Shown here piece by piece: positions 8,479 to 15,908 of a DNA stretch of 64,000 nt. Position 1 is the stretch's first letter; the number at the start of each line of letters is the position of its first letter. Source of the stretch: Micromonospora tulbaghiae (GTDB lineage Bacteria > Actinomycetota > Actinomycetes > Mycobacteriales > Micromonosporaceae); contig NZ_FMCQ01000010.1 of assembly GCF_900091605.1 (NCBI RefSeq), positions 124,001-188,000 of the forward strand, read 5' to 3'. The notes below the pieces were generated by a model, which saw only the letters and a list, made by a program, of their open reading frames with translations, had not been told where the DNA came from and made no database searches. The translations under genes and the position numbers were made by a program.

Positions 8479-9135
8479 TCAGGCGTCCGGCGGGCCGCCC
8501 CGGTACAGCGCGTCGAGGAACCGGTGCACGAACGCCCGGAACTCCCGCCGCTCCCGCGCGCCCGAGCCGGCCCCGGCGGCCAGCGCCACCACGTGCCCGT
8601 GCACCGCCCAGACCAGGGAACGCACCGTCACGTGCGGGGTCGGCTCGGTCAGCGCGCCGGCCCCGGCTGCGGCCACCAGCAGTTCCTCGACCAGCCCGTA
8701 CAGCGGCGCGGCGTAGCGACGGTCCAGCTCACCGTGCCGCTGCGGCTCCAGCCAGCGGCGCAGCCACAGCGCTGTCGTCTCCGGCCGGTCCTCCAGGAAG
8801 TCGACGAACACGTCCACCAGGTCGTGCAGCGCCCGCAGCGCGTCGGGCGACCCGGCCGACAGGGCCGCCCGGGCGCGTTCCCCGGCGGCCTCGATGACCT
8901 CCCGCTCGGCGCTGAACACGCGGGCGAAGCAGGCGTCGTAGAGCTGCGCCTTGGTGCCGGTGTGGTGCACGACGGTGGCCGCGTCCACGCCCGCCGCGGC
9001 GGCGACGTCGCGCACGCTGACCGCGTCGAAGCCCCGTTCGGCGAACAACGCGGTGGCGGCGGCGAGCACCAGGTCACGGGTCGGCCGCTGGTCGTCGCGG
9101 CGGGGCCGGCCCGGCCGGCGGCGAGGCATGGTCAT
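8479..9135 (-). CDS. TetR family transcriptional regulator
   Basis: The 218-residue protein begins with a basic arm (MPRRRPGRPRR) and a TetR helix-turn-helix (residues about 20-65, VRDVAAAAGVDAATVVHHTGTKAQLYD), followed by a helical ligand-binding and dimerisation domain. The HTH carries HHTG where most relatives have YYHF, a mild deviation. The start at 9135 (MTM) is chosen because it precedes the basic arm; a second ATG lies at 9129. It is divergent from the MFS gene and upstream of the FMO operon, with an ATCCA-N8-TGGAT site at each promoter. A repressor that senses an FMO substrate or an exported compound is the likely role. Confidence 0.93.
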   Translation of the reverse strand: MTMPRRRPGRPRRDDQRPTRDLVLAAATALFAERGFDAVSVRDVAAAAGVDAATVVHHTGTKAQLYDACFARVFSAEREVIEAAGERARAALSAGSPDALRALHDLVDVFVDFLEDRPETTALWLRRWLEPQRHGELDRRYAAPLYGLVEELLVAAAGAGALTEPTPHVTVRSLVWAVHGHVVALAAGAGSGARERREFRAFVHRFLDALYRGGPPDA

Positions 9136-9152
9136 CCGGCCATTGTTCCCCC

Positions 9153-9158
9153 TACAAT
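9153..9158 (+). promoter_or_regulatory. Candidate -10 element for the MFS gene
   Basis: TACAAT matches the bacterial -10 consensus at five of six positions and overlaps the start of the TetR operator, so bound repressor would block polymerase. No convincing -35 is present at the expected distance. Confidence 0.4.
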
Positions 9159-9174
9159 CCAGCAACCGTTGGAT
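9157..9174. promoter_or_regulatory. Candidate TetR operator in the TetR/MFS divergent promoter
   Basis: ATCCA-N8-TGGAT, extended to a 7-bp inverted repeat (CAATCCA and TGGATTG, 9155-9176). It sits between the tetR and MFS start codons and duplicates the site upstream of FMO, which implies autoregulation and control of both transcription units. Confidence 0.75.
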
Positions 9175-9208
9175 TGGGGGCGGCGTGCCCCGAGGACAGG
9201 AGACCGCC

Positions 9209-10561
9209 ATGACCGGGCTGGATCAGCGCTCCGACGCGGTCACCCTGCCGCGCGGCCCGCTCGTCGGGTTCGCCACCGGCTCGCTCGGCATGGGCGTCTG
9301 GGTCACAGTGCCCGGGCTGCTGCTGCTCTACTTCCTGACCGACGTGCTGGCGGTCGCGCCGTGGCTGGCGGGGCTCACCCTGCTGCTGCCGAAGATCGCC
9401 GACGTGCTGCTGCACCCGTGGATCGGGCACCGCTGCGACGTCGAGCAGGCCCGCCGGGGCCACCGCCGCCGGCTGCTGCTGGCCGGGTGCGTGCTGCCAC
9501 TGGCGTTCGCCGCGCTGTTCGCGGTGCCCGGCGACCTCACCGGCGCCGCCGCGGCGGGCTGGGTGGCGGTGTTCTTCGTCGCCGGCAACCTGCTGTTCGC
9601 CGCGTACCAGGTGCCCTACCTGGCGACCCCGGCGGACCTGCGGATCGGCTACCACGAGCGGACCCGGCTGATGGCGTTCCGGATGGTGGTGCTGACGCTC
9701 GGCATCCTGGTCTCCGGGCTGCTCGCACCGCTGCTGGCCGGCGGCGACGACGCCACCCGCGACGGCTACCTGCGGATGGGCGTGCTACTGGCGGCCGGCA
9801 TGCTCGCCGCGATGCTCGTCGGCGTCGCCGGGATCGGCCGGTTGCGCCGTACCGCCGCCGACACGGTCCCGCCGCACGGCCCGGGCGGGTGGCGGGCGCT
9901 GGCGGCCAGCCTGCGCGACCGGCAGTTCCGCTGGCTGGTCGGCGCGTACCTGGCCATGTCCACCACCACCCACCTGGTGCTGGCCGGTGTGCCCTACTAC
10001 GCCGAGTACGAGCTGGGCCGCCCCGGGCTCACCACCGTGCTGGTGGCCGCGTTCGTCGCACCCGCGCTGCTCGTCACGCCGGGCTGGCTGGCGGTGGCGC
10101 GGCGGATCGGCAAGCAACGTGCCCTGCTCGCCGGGCAGGCCGCGTTCGCCGCCGGGTCGCTCGTGCTCGCCGTCGGCCGTCCGGCCGGGCTGCCCGTGCT
10201 GGTCGCCGCCGTGGCGGTGCTCGGGGTGGCGTTCGCCGGCATGCAACTGCTGCCGTTCTCGATGCTGCCCGACGTGATCCGCGCGGCCGGCGGCACCGAG
10301 CGGGCCGGCACGTACACCGGGGTGTGGACCGCCACCGAGGCCACCGGCGCGGCGCTGGGCCCCTACGCGTACGCGCTGTGCCTGGCCGCCGGCGGGTTCG
10401 TGGCCTCGACCGCCGGGCAGACCGTGACCCAGTCCCCGGCCGCGCTCGACGCGCTGCGCTACGGCTTCGGGCTGCTGCCCGCCACCGTGATGGTGATCGC
10501 TGTGCTGCTGCAACGCCGCTACACCCTCGACGGCGCGGCCCGGGCCGACGCCGCCGGATAG
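9209..10561 (+). CDS. MFS carrier of the GPH (glycoside-pentoside-hexuronide:cation symporter) type
   Basis: The 450-residue protein has about twelve hydrophobic helices and a MelB-like plan, including the conserved early segment with LPKIADVLLHPWIGHRCD and the loop FAAYQVPYLATPADL. GPH carriers couple sugar uptake to H+ or Na+, although actinobacterial relatives may carry other solutes. The ATG at 9209 is preceded by an AGGAG ribosome-binding site; the frame upstream lies over tetR and is not coding. It is divergent from tetR and has the operator in its promoter. The shared operator suggests that it imports the substrate of the FMO-SDR module or exports its product. Confidence 0.88.
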   Translation: MTGLDQRSDAVTLPRGPLVGFATGSLGMGVWVTVPGLLLLYFLTDVLAVAPWLAGLTLLLPKIADVLLHPWIGHRCDVEQARRGHRRRLLLAGCVLPLAFAALFAVPGDLTGAAAAGWVAVFFVAGNLLFAAYQVPYLATPADLRIGYHERTRLMAFRMVVLTLGILVSGLLAPLLAGGDDATRDGYLRMGVLLAAGMLAAMLVGVAGIGRLRRTAADTVPPHGPGGWRALAASLRDRQFRWLVGAYLAMSTTTHLVLAGVPYYAEYELGRPGLTTVLVAAFVAPALLVTPGWLAVARRIGKQRALLAGQAAFAAGSLVLAVGRPAGLPVLVAAVAVLGVAFAGMQLLPFSMLPDVIRAAGGTERAGTYTGVWTATEATGAALGPYAYALCLAAGGFVASTAGQTVTQSPAALDALRYGFGLLPATVMVIAVLLQRRYTLDGAARADAAG

Positions 10562-10573
10562 ACTTCGCGCCCG

Positions 10574-11746
10574 ATGGACGCCGAGCCCGCCACCGACATC
10601 CGACCCTGCGCCCACTGCGGACGCGACGTGCCGCAACGCGCCGGCGCGGGCCGCCCGTTCCGCTACTGCCGGGACAACGACGGCGCCTGCCAGCGGGCCG
10701 CCCGCAACTCGCGGATGCGTCACCGCAACTCCCCCGGCCTGCCCGGTCAGGTGGCGCGCACCTGGGAGGCCGTGGACCGGCTCGACCAGATCGTGGAGAC
10801 GCTCACCGAGGCGCTGCACGCCGAGCTGTCCCCGGCCGGTGTGGAACGGCAGCTCGCCGAGCTGCGCGCGGAGACGTCCGCGCAGGTCGCGGCGGCGCAC
10901 GCCGAACGCGACGAGGCCCGCCGCGAGGCCGAGGACGCCACCGCGGCGGCTGCTCGCGAGCGGCAGCAGGCCCGCGCCGCGTACGCCGAACGCGACGCTG
11001 CCGCCGACCGCGCCGAGCGGGCGGAGGCCACCGCGTCCGCCGCGGCCGAACGGGCCGCCGCAGCAGAGGACGCCCGGGACGCGGCCCGCGCCGAGGCGGG
11101 CGCGGCGCAGGCGCTGCGGGTGCAGGCCGAACGCGACCGCGACGCGGCCCGGCACGAACTGCGCACGGTACGCACCGAACGCGACGCCGAACGCCGCCGG
11201 GCGGCCGAGCTGACCGCCGAACGGGACGCCGCCCGCGCCGACGCCGAACGGGCTACCCGCTCCGCCACCGAGGCCCTCGACCGGGCCGAACAGTCCCGTG
11301 CCGAGGCGCAGGCAACCCAGGCCCGGGCCGCCGAGGCGGAGCGTTCCGCCCGTGCCGCGACCGAGCGGGCCGACACCCAGGCCGCCTCCGCGCAGCAGGC
11401 CCGGGCCGAGCGGGACCGGGCCGACGCGGCACGCGCCGACGCCGAGGCGGCACTGGAACGCGTCCGCGCCGAGGCTGCCGCCTCCGTCGAACGGGCCCGC
11501 GCGGACGTGGCCGCCGCGGTGGAGCAGGCTGCCGCCCGTACCGCCGAGCGGGACGCACTGGCCGCGGAGCTGGCCGAGGCGCGGCGGGCCGCGAGCGCCG
11601 CCGAGGCCCGGGCGGCCGAGCTGGCCGCGCGCACGGCCGTGATCGAGGCGGACCGGGACGCCGCGCAGCGCCGCGCCGGGCAGCTCGCCGACCAGGTCAG
11701 CGATCTGGCCACGGCGCTGGCGCGGCTGGGCACGCGGACCGGCTGA
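10574..11746 (+). CDS. Coiled-coil protein with N-terminal CxxC...C...C zinc-finger-like motif, function unknown
   Basis: I do not recognise this 390-residue protein as a characterised family. Residues 12-39 hold Cys12-x2-Cys15-x16-Cys32-x6-Cys39 with aromatic and basic surroundings, consistent with a small treble-clef zinc site, followed by a basic patch (RNSRMRHRN). From about residue 60 to the end it is an almost uninterrupted Ala/Arg/Glu coiled coil with many AERDAA-type repeats and no membrane segment. The architecture suggests nucleic-acid binding plus oligomerisation, as in plasmid KfrA-like or SMC-like helpers, but this is inference. It starts 12 bp after the MFS stop, so some read-through is possible, although it need not belong to the TetR regulon. 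Confidence 0.8.
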   Translation: MDAEPATDIRPCAHCGRDVPQRAGAGRPFRYCRDNDGACQRAARNSRMRHRNSPGLPGQVARTWEAVDRLDQIVETLTEALHAELSPAGVERQLAELRAETSAQVAAAHAERDEARREAEDATAAAARERQQARAAYAERDAAADRAERAEATASAAAERAAAAEDARDAARAEAGAAQALRVQAERDRDAARHELRTVRTERDAERRRAAELTAERDAARADAERATRSATEALDRAEQSRAEAQATQARAAEAERSARAATERADTQAASAQQARAERDRADAARADAEAALERVRAEAAASVERARADVAAAVEQAAARTAERDALAAELAEARRAASAAEARAAELAARTAVIEADRDAAQRRAGQLADQVSDLATALARLGTRTG

Positions 11747-11806
11747 GGCGGCCACGGGCTGGGAACGGGGCAGCGCCATACCCCGGCCGGGGGCGAGGAT
11801 CGGGGC

Positions 11807-12397
11807 ATGGGAAAGACATACGAGCGCATCGACGGCCGGCTGCGGGACTTCATCGAGGCGCAGCCGATGTTCTTCGTCGCCACCGCCCCGCTGTCCGGTG
11901 ACGGCACCGTCAACCTCTCCCCGAAAGGGCTGCGCGGCTGCCTGGCGGTGCTCGACGAACGCACTGTGGCGTACCTCGACTTCGCCGGCAGCAACGCCGA
12001 GACCATCGCCCACCTGCGGGAGAACGGCCGCATCACGCTGATGTGGTGCGCGTTCACGGGCCCGCCCAACATCGTGCGGGTGCACGGGCGCGGTGAGCCG
12101 GTGTTCCGCGACGATCCGCGCTGGGCCGGTCTGCTGGCCCACTTCCCCGACATCGACCCCGGTCCGCACGGGCTGCGCGCGGTCATCGTGGCGCACGCCG
12201 AGCTGATCCGCGACACCTGCGGATACGCGGTGCCGTTCATGACCTACGACGCCGACCGGGACCTGCACGAACGCCGGTTCGCCCGGGAGGACGACGCGTC
12301 GCTGAGCGCGTACTTCGCGGGCAAGGACCACGTCGCCACCAGCCTCGACGGGCTGCCCGGCCTGCCGTTGCCGCTGCCGCCCACCCCGGCGGTGTGA
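11807..12397 (+). CDS. Pyridoxamine 5'-phosphate oxidase-like (PPOX) flavoprotein
   Basis: The 196-residue protein has the split-barrel PPOX fold: MFFVATAPLSGDGTVNLSPKG, then VAYLDFAGSNAETIAHLRENG and the core strand ITLMWCAF. These motifs place it with the PPOX-type FMN/F420-binding proteins rather than genuine PdxH, which is longer at the substrate-binding C-terminus. The ATG at 11807 follows a weak purine stretch. It is monocistronic, convergent with the POT gene 6 bp away, and has no clear partner. The reductant, flavin or F420, cannot be told from sequence alone. Confidence 0.87.
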   Translation: MGKTYERIDGRLRDFIEAQPMFFVATAPLSGDGTVNLSPKGLRGCLAVLDERTVAYLDFAGSNAETIAHLRENGRITLMWCAFTGPPNIVRVHGRGEPVFRDDPRWAGLLAHFPDIDPGPHGLRAVIVAHAELIRDTCGYAVPFMTYDADRDLHERRFAREDDASLSAYFAGKDHVATSLDGLPGLPLPLPPTPAV

Positions 12398-12403
12398 GCG
12401 CGG

Positions 12404-13885
12404 TCAGTGGATGCCGGCCATCAGCTGCCGGATCTGGCGGGTGAACATCACCGCGGCCAGGCCCAGCACCACCGAGGCCAGCCCGAAGGTCAGGAAGTAC
12501 ACCGGCTGGGACCAGGTGTCGGCCAGCCGGGCCACCTGGCCGCCGATGGCGTCGCCGACGGCGGTGGCGAGGAACCACAGGCCCAGCATCTGGCTGGCGT
12601 ACTTGACCGGGGCGAGTTTCGTGGTGGCCGACAGGCCGACCGGGCTCAGTGACAGCTCGCCGGCGACCTGGATCGCGTACACCGCGACCAGCCACAGCGG
12701 TGAGACCAGGTCGCCGCCGACGGCTGCCCGCGCGGCGGCGGCCATCAGCACGAACGACAGACCGTTGAGCACCAGGCCGACGGCGAACTTCGTGGGCGTG
12801 GACACCCGGTGCCCGAGTTTGAGCCACAGCGCGGCGGCCAGCGGCGCGCCGATGATGATGAGGATCGGGTTCACCGACTGCAACCAGGACGCCGGGAACG
12901 TGAACCCGCCCACCGAGCGGTCGGTCCGGTCGGCGGCGAAGATGTTCAGCACCGACCCGGCCTGGTCGTAGATGAGCCAGAACGAGGCGGCGAACAGGAA
13001 CAGCCACACGTACGCCTTCATCCGGCTGCGTTCGGTGCCGCTGATCTCCCGGTCGGTGAGGATCCGCGCGAAGTAGCCGACCGTGACCAGCACCGTCACC
13101 ACGGTCAGCAGGTTGACCACCGTGTCGACGGTGAACCAGCCGGACACCAGCAGCACCAGCAGGGCGGCGAGCACCACGACACTGGCCACGCCGATTCGGG
13201 TCAGCGCGCGCCGCCGGTCGGCGCCGAGCAGCGGGTCCGCCGGGCGGGCGCCCGCGTCACCGAGGTTACGGCGGCCCAGCACGTACTGGAGCACGCCGAA
13301 GGTCATGCCGACCGCGGCGGCGCCGAACCCCAGATGCCAGTTGATCTTCTCGCCGAGGAAGCCGGTGATCAGCGGCGCGATGAACGCGCCCAGGTTGATG
13401 CCCATGTAGAAGATGGAGAACCCGGCGTCACGGCGCGGGGAGTCCCGCTCGTACAGGTCACCGACCATGGTGGAGATGTTCGGTTTGAGCAGGCCGGTGC
13501 CGAGCACGATCAGCGCCATGCCGGCGAACACGCTCCACCCGGTGGGGATCGCCATCACGTAGTGACCGGCGGCGATCACCACGCCGCCCCACAGCACGCT
13601 GCGCCGCGCGCCGATCAGCCGGTCGGCGACCCAGCCGCCGGGCAGCGCCATCAGGTAGACCATGGCGTTGTAGGTGCCGTACACGGCGTTGGCGCTGGAC
13701 TCGCCGAGGTCCAGCCCGCCGTCGGCGACCGCGGCCGTCAGGTACAGCACGAGGATCGCCCGCATGCCGTAGAAGCTGAACCGCTCCCACATCTCGGTGA
13801 GGAAGAGCGTGGACAGCGCACGGGGATGACCGAAGAAGGTCTTCCCGGCGGGTGGCCGGGCCCCGACCGGCGCGTCACTGCTCAT
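12404..13885 (-). CDS. Proton-dependent oligopeptide transporter (POT/PTR2 family)
   Basis: The 493-residue membrane protein has the POT signature ExxERFSFYGMRAIL near the N-terminus, the PTR2 motif region GGWVADRLIGARRSV, and a second family motif FSIFYMGINLGAFIAPL. About fourteen hydrophobic helices are visible, as in bacterial POTs. It should take up di- and tripeptides with protons at the cytoplasmic membrane. The ATG at 13885 (MSSDAPVG) is preceded by GGAGGTGAC; a longer frame upstream contains an implausible Cys-rich segment. It is divergent from rbpA, with a 225-bp intergenic region shared between the two. Confidence 0.95.
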   Translation of the reverse strand: MSSDAPVGARPPAGKTFFGHPRALSTLFLTEMWERFSFYGMRAILVLYLTAAVADGGLDLGESSANAVYGTYNAMVYLMALPGGWVADRLIGARRSVLWGGVVIAAGHYVMAIPTGWSVFAGMALIVLGTGLLKPNISTMVGDLYERDSPRRDAGFSIFYMGINLGAFIAPLITGFLGEKINWHLGFGAAAVGMTFGVLQYVLGRRNLGDAGARPADPLLGADRRRALTRIGVASVVVLAALLVLLVSGWFTVDTVVNLLTVVTVLVTVGYFARILTDREISGTERSRMKAYVWLFLFAASFWLIYDQAGSVLNIFAADRTDRSVGGFTFPASWLQSVNPILIIIGAPLAAALWLKLGHRVSTPTKFAVGLVLNGLSFVLMAAAARAAVGGDLVSPLWLVAVYAIQVAGELSLSPVGLSATTKLAPVKYASQMLGLWFLATAVGDAIGGQVARLADTWSQPVYFLTFGLASVVLGLAAVMFTRQIRQLMAGIH

Positions 13886-14043
13886 CGTCACCTCCGGCAC
13901 GCAAACAGGTGGGTAACATCCCCGTTGACAGGCGAAACACTCCACCGATTCGGCCCGGCCGGGGACGACCCCGCCGGGCAGCTGTCATGGCCGGTTACCC
14001 TTGACACTCCCGACCCGCGTACGGCCCTGCCGCCGTGGGCCGG

Positions 14044-14070
14044 GGAATGGGCGAGCGGTGACCGGTCGTT
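14044..14070 (+). promoter_or_regulatory. SigR-type (oxidative-stress ECF sigma) promoter of rbpA
   Basis: GGGAAT with GGAAT at 14044-14048, a 19-nt spacer and GTT at 14068-14070 match the actinobacterial SigR/SigH consensus GGAAT-N18/19-GTT. The expected transcript start is a few bases downstream, leaving a leader of about 35 nt before the ATG at 14111. In Streptomyces coelicolor rbpA is an established SigR target, which supports the match. It predicts induction by thiol oxidation. Confidence 0.72.
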
Positions 14071-14110
14071 ACACCTGAAGACCAGCACCACGAACGAGGG
14101 GAAGTCGATC

Positions 14111-14452
14111 ATGGGCGAGCGCATGCTGCGCGGTAGCCGGCTGGGCGCGGTCAGCTACGAATCCGACCGCAACACGGAGCTCGCGCCGCGCCAGACCCGC
14201 GAGTACCTCTGCGCCAAGGGCCACCAGTTCGAGGTGCCGTTCGCCGTCGACGCCGAGGTCCCGACGACCTGGGAGTGCAAGTTCGACGGCAGCGTCGCCC
14301 GCCTGGTCGACGGCACCGAGCCGGAGCAGAAGAAGGCCAAGCCGCCGCGTACCCACTGGGACATGCTGCTGGAGCGGCGTTCGATCGCCGAGCTGGAGGA
14401 CATCCTCGCCGAGCGGCTCCAGGAGGTCCGGACCCGCCGCGGTCGTGCCTGA
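14111..14452 (+). CDS. rbpA: RNA polymerase-binding protein RbpA
   Basis: The 113-residue protein matches actinobacterial RbpA throughout: the N-terminal LRGSRLGAVSYE stretch, the RbpA core domain, and the basic-linker and sigma-interaction region ending PPRTHWDMLLERRSIAELE. RbpA binds the principal sigma factor and stabilises the open complex. Cys34, His38 and Cys56 look like zinc ligands, as in the zinc-binding Streptomyces type. A fourth cysteine is not evident; Asp59 lies where it might be expected. The ATG at 14111 follows GAGGGGAAG. The gene is monocistronic with a SigR-like promoter and is closed by a perfect hairpin terminator. Confidence 0.98.
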   Translation: MGERMLRGSRLGAVSYESDRNTELAPRQTREYLCAKGHQFEVPFAVDAEVPTTWECKFDGSVARLVDGTEPEQKKAKPPRTHWDMLLERRSIAELEDILAERLQEVRTRRGRA

Positions 14453-14468
14453 CCGTCCGTAGGACGCC

Positions 14469-14500
14469 GAAACGCCCCCGGGATCACCCGGGGGCGTTTC
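14469..14500. terminator. Bidirectional terminator between rbpA and fxsA
   Basis: A perfect 14-bp stem (14469-14482 and 14487-14500) closes an ATCA tetraloop. The arms begin GAAACG and end CGTTTC, giving A and T ends in both directions. It lies between convergent rbpA and fxsA. Confidence 0.92.
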
Positions 14501-14515
14501 GCTGTCTCCACCGCC

Positions 14516-15037
14516 TCAGCGGTCGACGATCTCGCCCTCGATGGCCTTGCCCGGGTCGGTGACCGGCTGCGGCGCCGGGGCCGGCGAGGGCTCCGGGGCC
14601 GGCTGCGGCGCACCCCGGTACACGCGCACCCGGCGCGGCCCGAACAGGTCACCGGCGACCATCGACGACACCCGTCGTTCGGTGGCCCGGCGCACCCCGC
14701 CACCGGCCAGCCGGCGCAGCGGCGGCACCAGCAACAGCAGGCCCACCACGCCGCTGACCAGGCCCGGCAGCGCCAGCATCAGCGCACCCAGCAGCCCGAC
14801 CAGCCCGTCGGTCACCTCGGGGCCCGGCGGACGGCCCGCCTGGGCGGCGGCCCGGAAACTCCGCCACGCCCGCATGCCCTCGCGGCGCAGCAGGACCAGA
14901 CCCAGCAGGGACGCCCCGAACACCAGCAGCACCGCCGCGCCGAACCCGACGGCCCGGCCGACCAGCACGAAAACGGTCAGCTCCAGCAGCGCGAGCAGCA
15001 GCAGGGCCGGTGGTACGTACTTCAGTCCTCGGCGCAT
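14516..15037 (-). CDS. fxsA: FxsA family membrane protein
   Basis: The 173-residue protein has the FxsA layout: two N-terminal hydrophobic helices (ALLLLALLELTVFVLVG and VLLVFGASLLGLVLL), a short basic loop, a third and fourth helix with ALMLALPGLVSGVVGLLLLVPP, then a soluble tail. In E. coli FxsA suppresses F-exclusion of phage T7; its general function is unknown. The tail beyond residue 120 is Pro/Ala-rich and actinobacteria-specific. It is located 53 bp from the ppm start on the same strand, so it may be the last gene of the lnt-ppm-fxsA transcript. Confidence 0.92.
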   Translation of the reverse strand: MRRGLKYVPPALLLLALLELTVFVLVGRAVGFGAAVLLVFGASLLGLVLLRREGMRAWRSFRAAAQAGRPPGPEVTDGLVGLLGALMLALPGLVSGVVGLLLLVPPLRRLAGGGVRRATERRVSSMVAGDLFGPRRVRVYRGAPQPAPEPSPAPAPQPVTDPGKAIEGEIVDR

Positions 15038-15090
15038 CTCACCTCATCAGCCCGGGGTCATCACGCCCCTCAAGCATGACACGCCCTCGC

Positions 15091-15882
15091 TCAAGGCCAG
15101 CGCGCGAGCGCGTCCGGGCGGGCGGACGCGGTCGCCAGGCGGTCCCGCACCCCCCAGCGGGTGACCCGCCACAGCGCCTCGGCCACGATCAGCGGGCTCA
15201 TCTTGCTGTCGCCGTGTTCCCGCTCGGCGAACGTGATCGGCACCTCCACGATCCGCACCCCGGCGCGGTGCGCCAGCCGCGACAGCTCCACCTGGAACGC
15301 GTACCCCTGGGAACGCACCGAGCCCAGGTCGATCGCGTCCAGCGCGCTGGACCGGTACACCCGGTAGCCGCCGGTGGCGTCGCTGACCGGCATGCCCAGC
15401 GCCAGCCGCGCGTACAGGTTGCCCACCCGCGACAGCAGCAGCCGCCGCCACGGCCAGTTCAGCACCCGCGCGCCGCGGGTCCACCGGGAGCCGATCACCA
15501 CGTCGGCGTCGCGGGCGGCGTGCAGCAGCGCCGGCAGGTCCTCCGGGGCGTGCGAGCCGTCGGCGTCCATCTCCACCACCGCGTCGTAGCCGCGGGTGCG
15601 GGCCCAGGCGAAACCGGCCAGGTAGGCCGCGCCGAGCCCTTCCTTGCCCTCCCGGTGCAGCACGTGCACCCGCGGGTCGTTCCCGGCGAGGGTGTCGGCG
15701 ATCGCGCCGGTGCCGTCGGGGCTGTTGTCGTCGGCGACGAGCACGTCCACCGCCGGCGCCACCGCGCGTACCCGGGCGACGATGCGCCCGACGTTGTCGG
15801 CCTCGTTGTAGGTGGGGATGACCACCAGGACCCGCCCCACCCCGCGATGGCCGACCGTCCGCCTGTCGGCTGCCACGCCCAC
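15091..15882 (-). CDS. Polyprenol monophosphomannose synthase (GT2 family, Ppm/Dpm type)
   Basis: The 263-residue glycosyltransferase has the GT2 start VLVVIPTYNEADN, the metal-binding DAD in EMDADGSH, and the dolichol-phosphate mannose synthase regions EGLGAAYLAGF and SRWTRG, with ATGGYRVYR further on. It should transfer mannose from GDP-mannose to polyprenyl phosphate for mannosylation of proteins and lipoglycans. There is no C-terminal membrane segment, so membrane attachment is likely through a partner. The GTG at 15882 is preferred because GGAGG lies about 9 bp upstream and it starts after the lnt stop; GTG at 15876 is an alternative. In mycobacteria this domain is fused to Lnt as Ppm1; here it is a separate gene 26 bp downstream. 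Confidence 0.93.
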   Translation of the reverse strand: MGVAADRRTVGHRGVGRVLVVIPTYNEADNVGRIVARVRAVAPAVDVLVADDNSPDGTGAIADTLAGNDPRVHVLHREGKEGLGAAYLAGFAWARTRGYDAVVEMDADGSHAPEDLPALLHAARDADVVIGSRWTRGARVLNWPWRRLLLSRVGNLYARLALGMPVSDATGGYRVYRSSALDAIDLGSVRSQGYAFQVELSRLAHRAGVRIVEVPITFAEREHGDSKMSPLIVAEALWRVTRWGVRDRLATASARPDALARWP

Positions 15883-15908
15883 CGTCGCACCGCCTCCCGC
15901 TCGTCGGC

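Noticed and set aside
8524..11901. Very long plus-strand open frame over tetR, MFS and the coiled-coil gene
   Set aside because: It runs across three well-supported genes in another frame and has low-complexity Arg/Gly composition with no recognisable motif.
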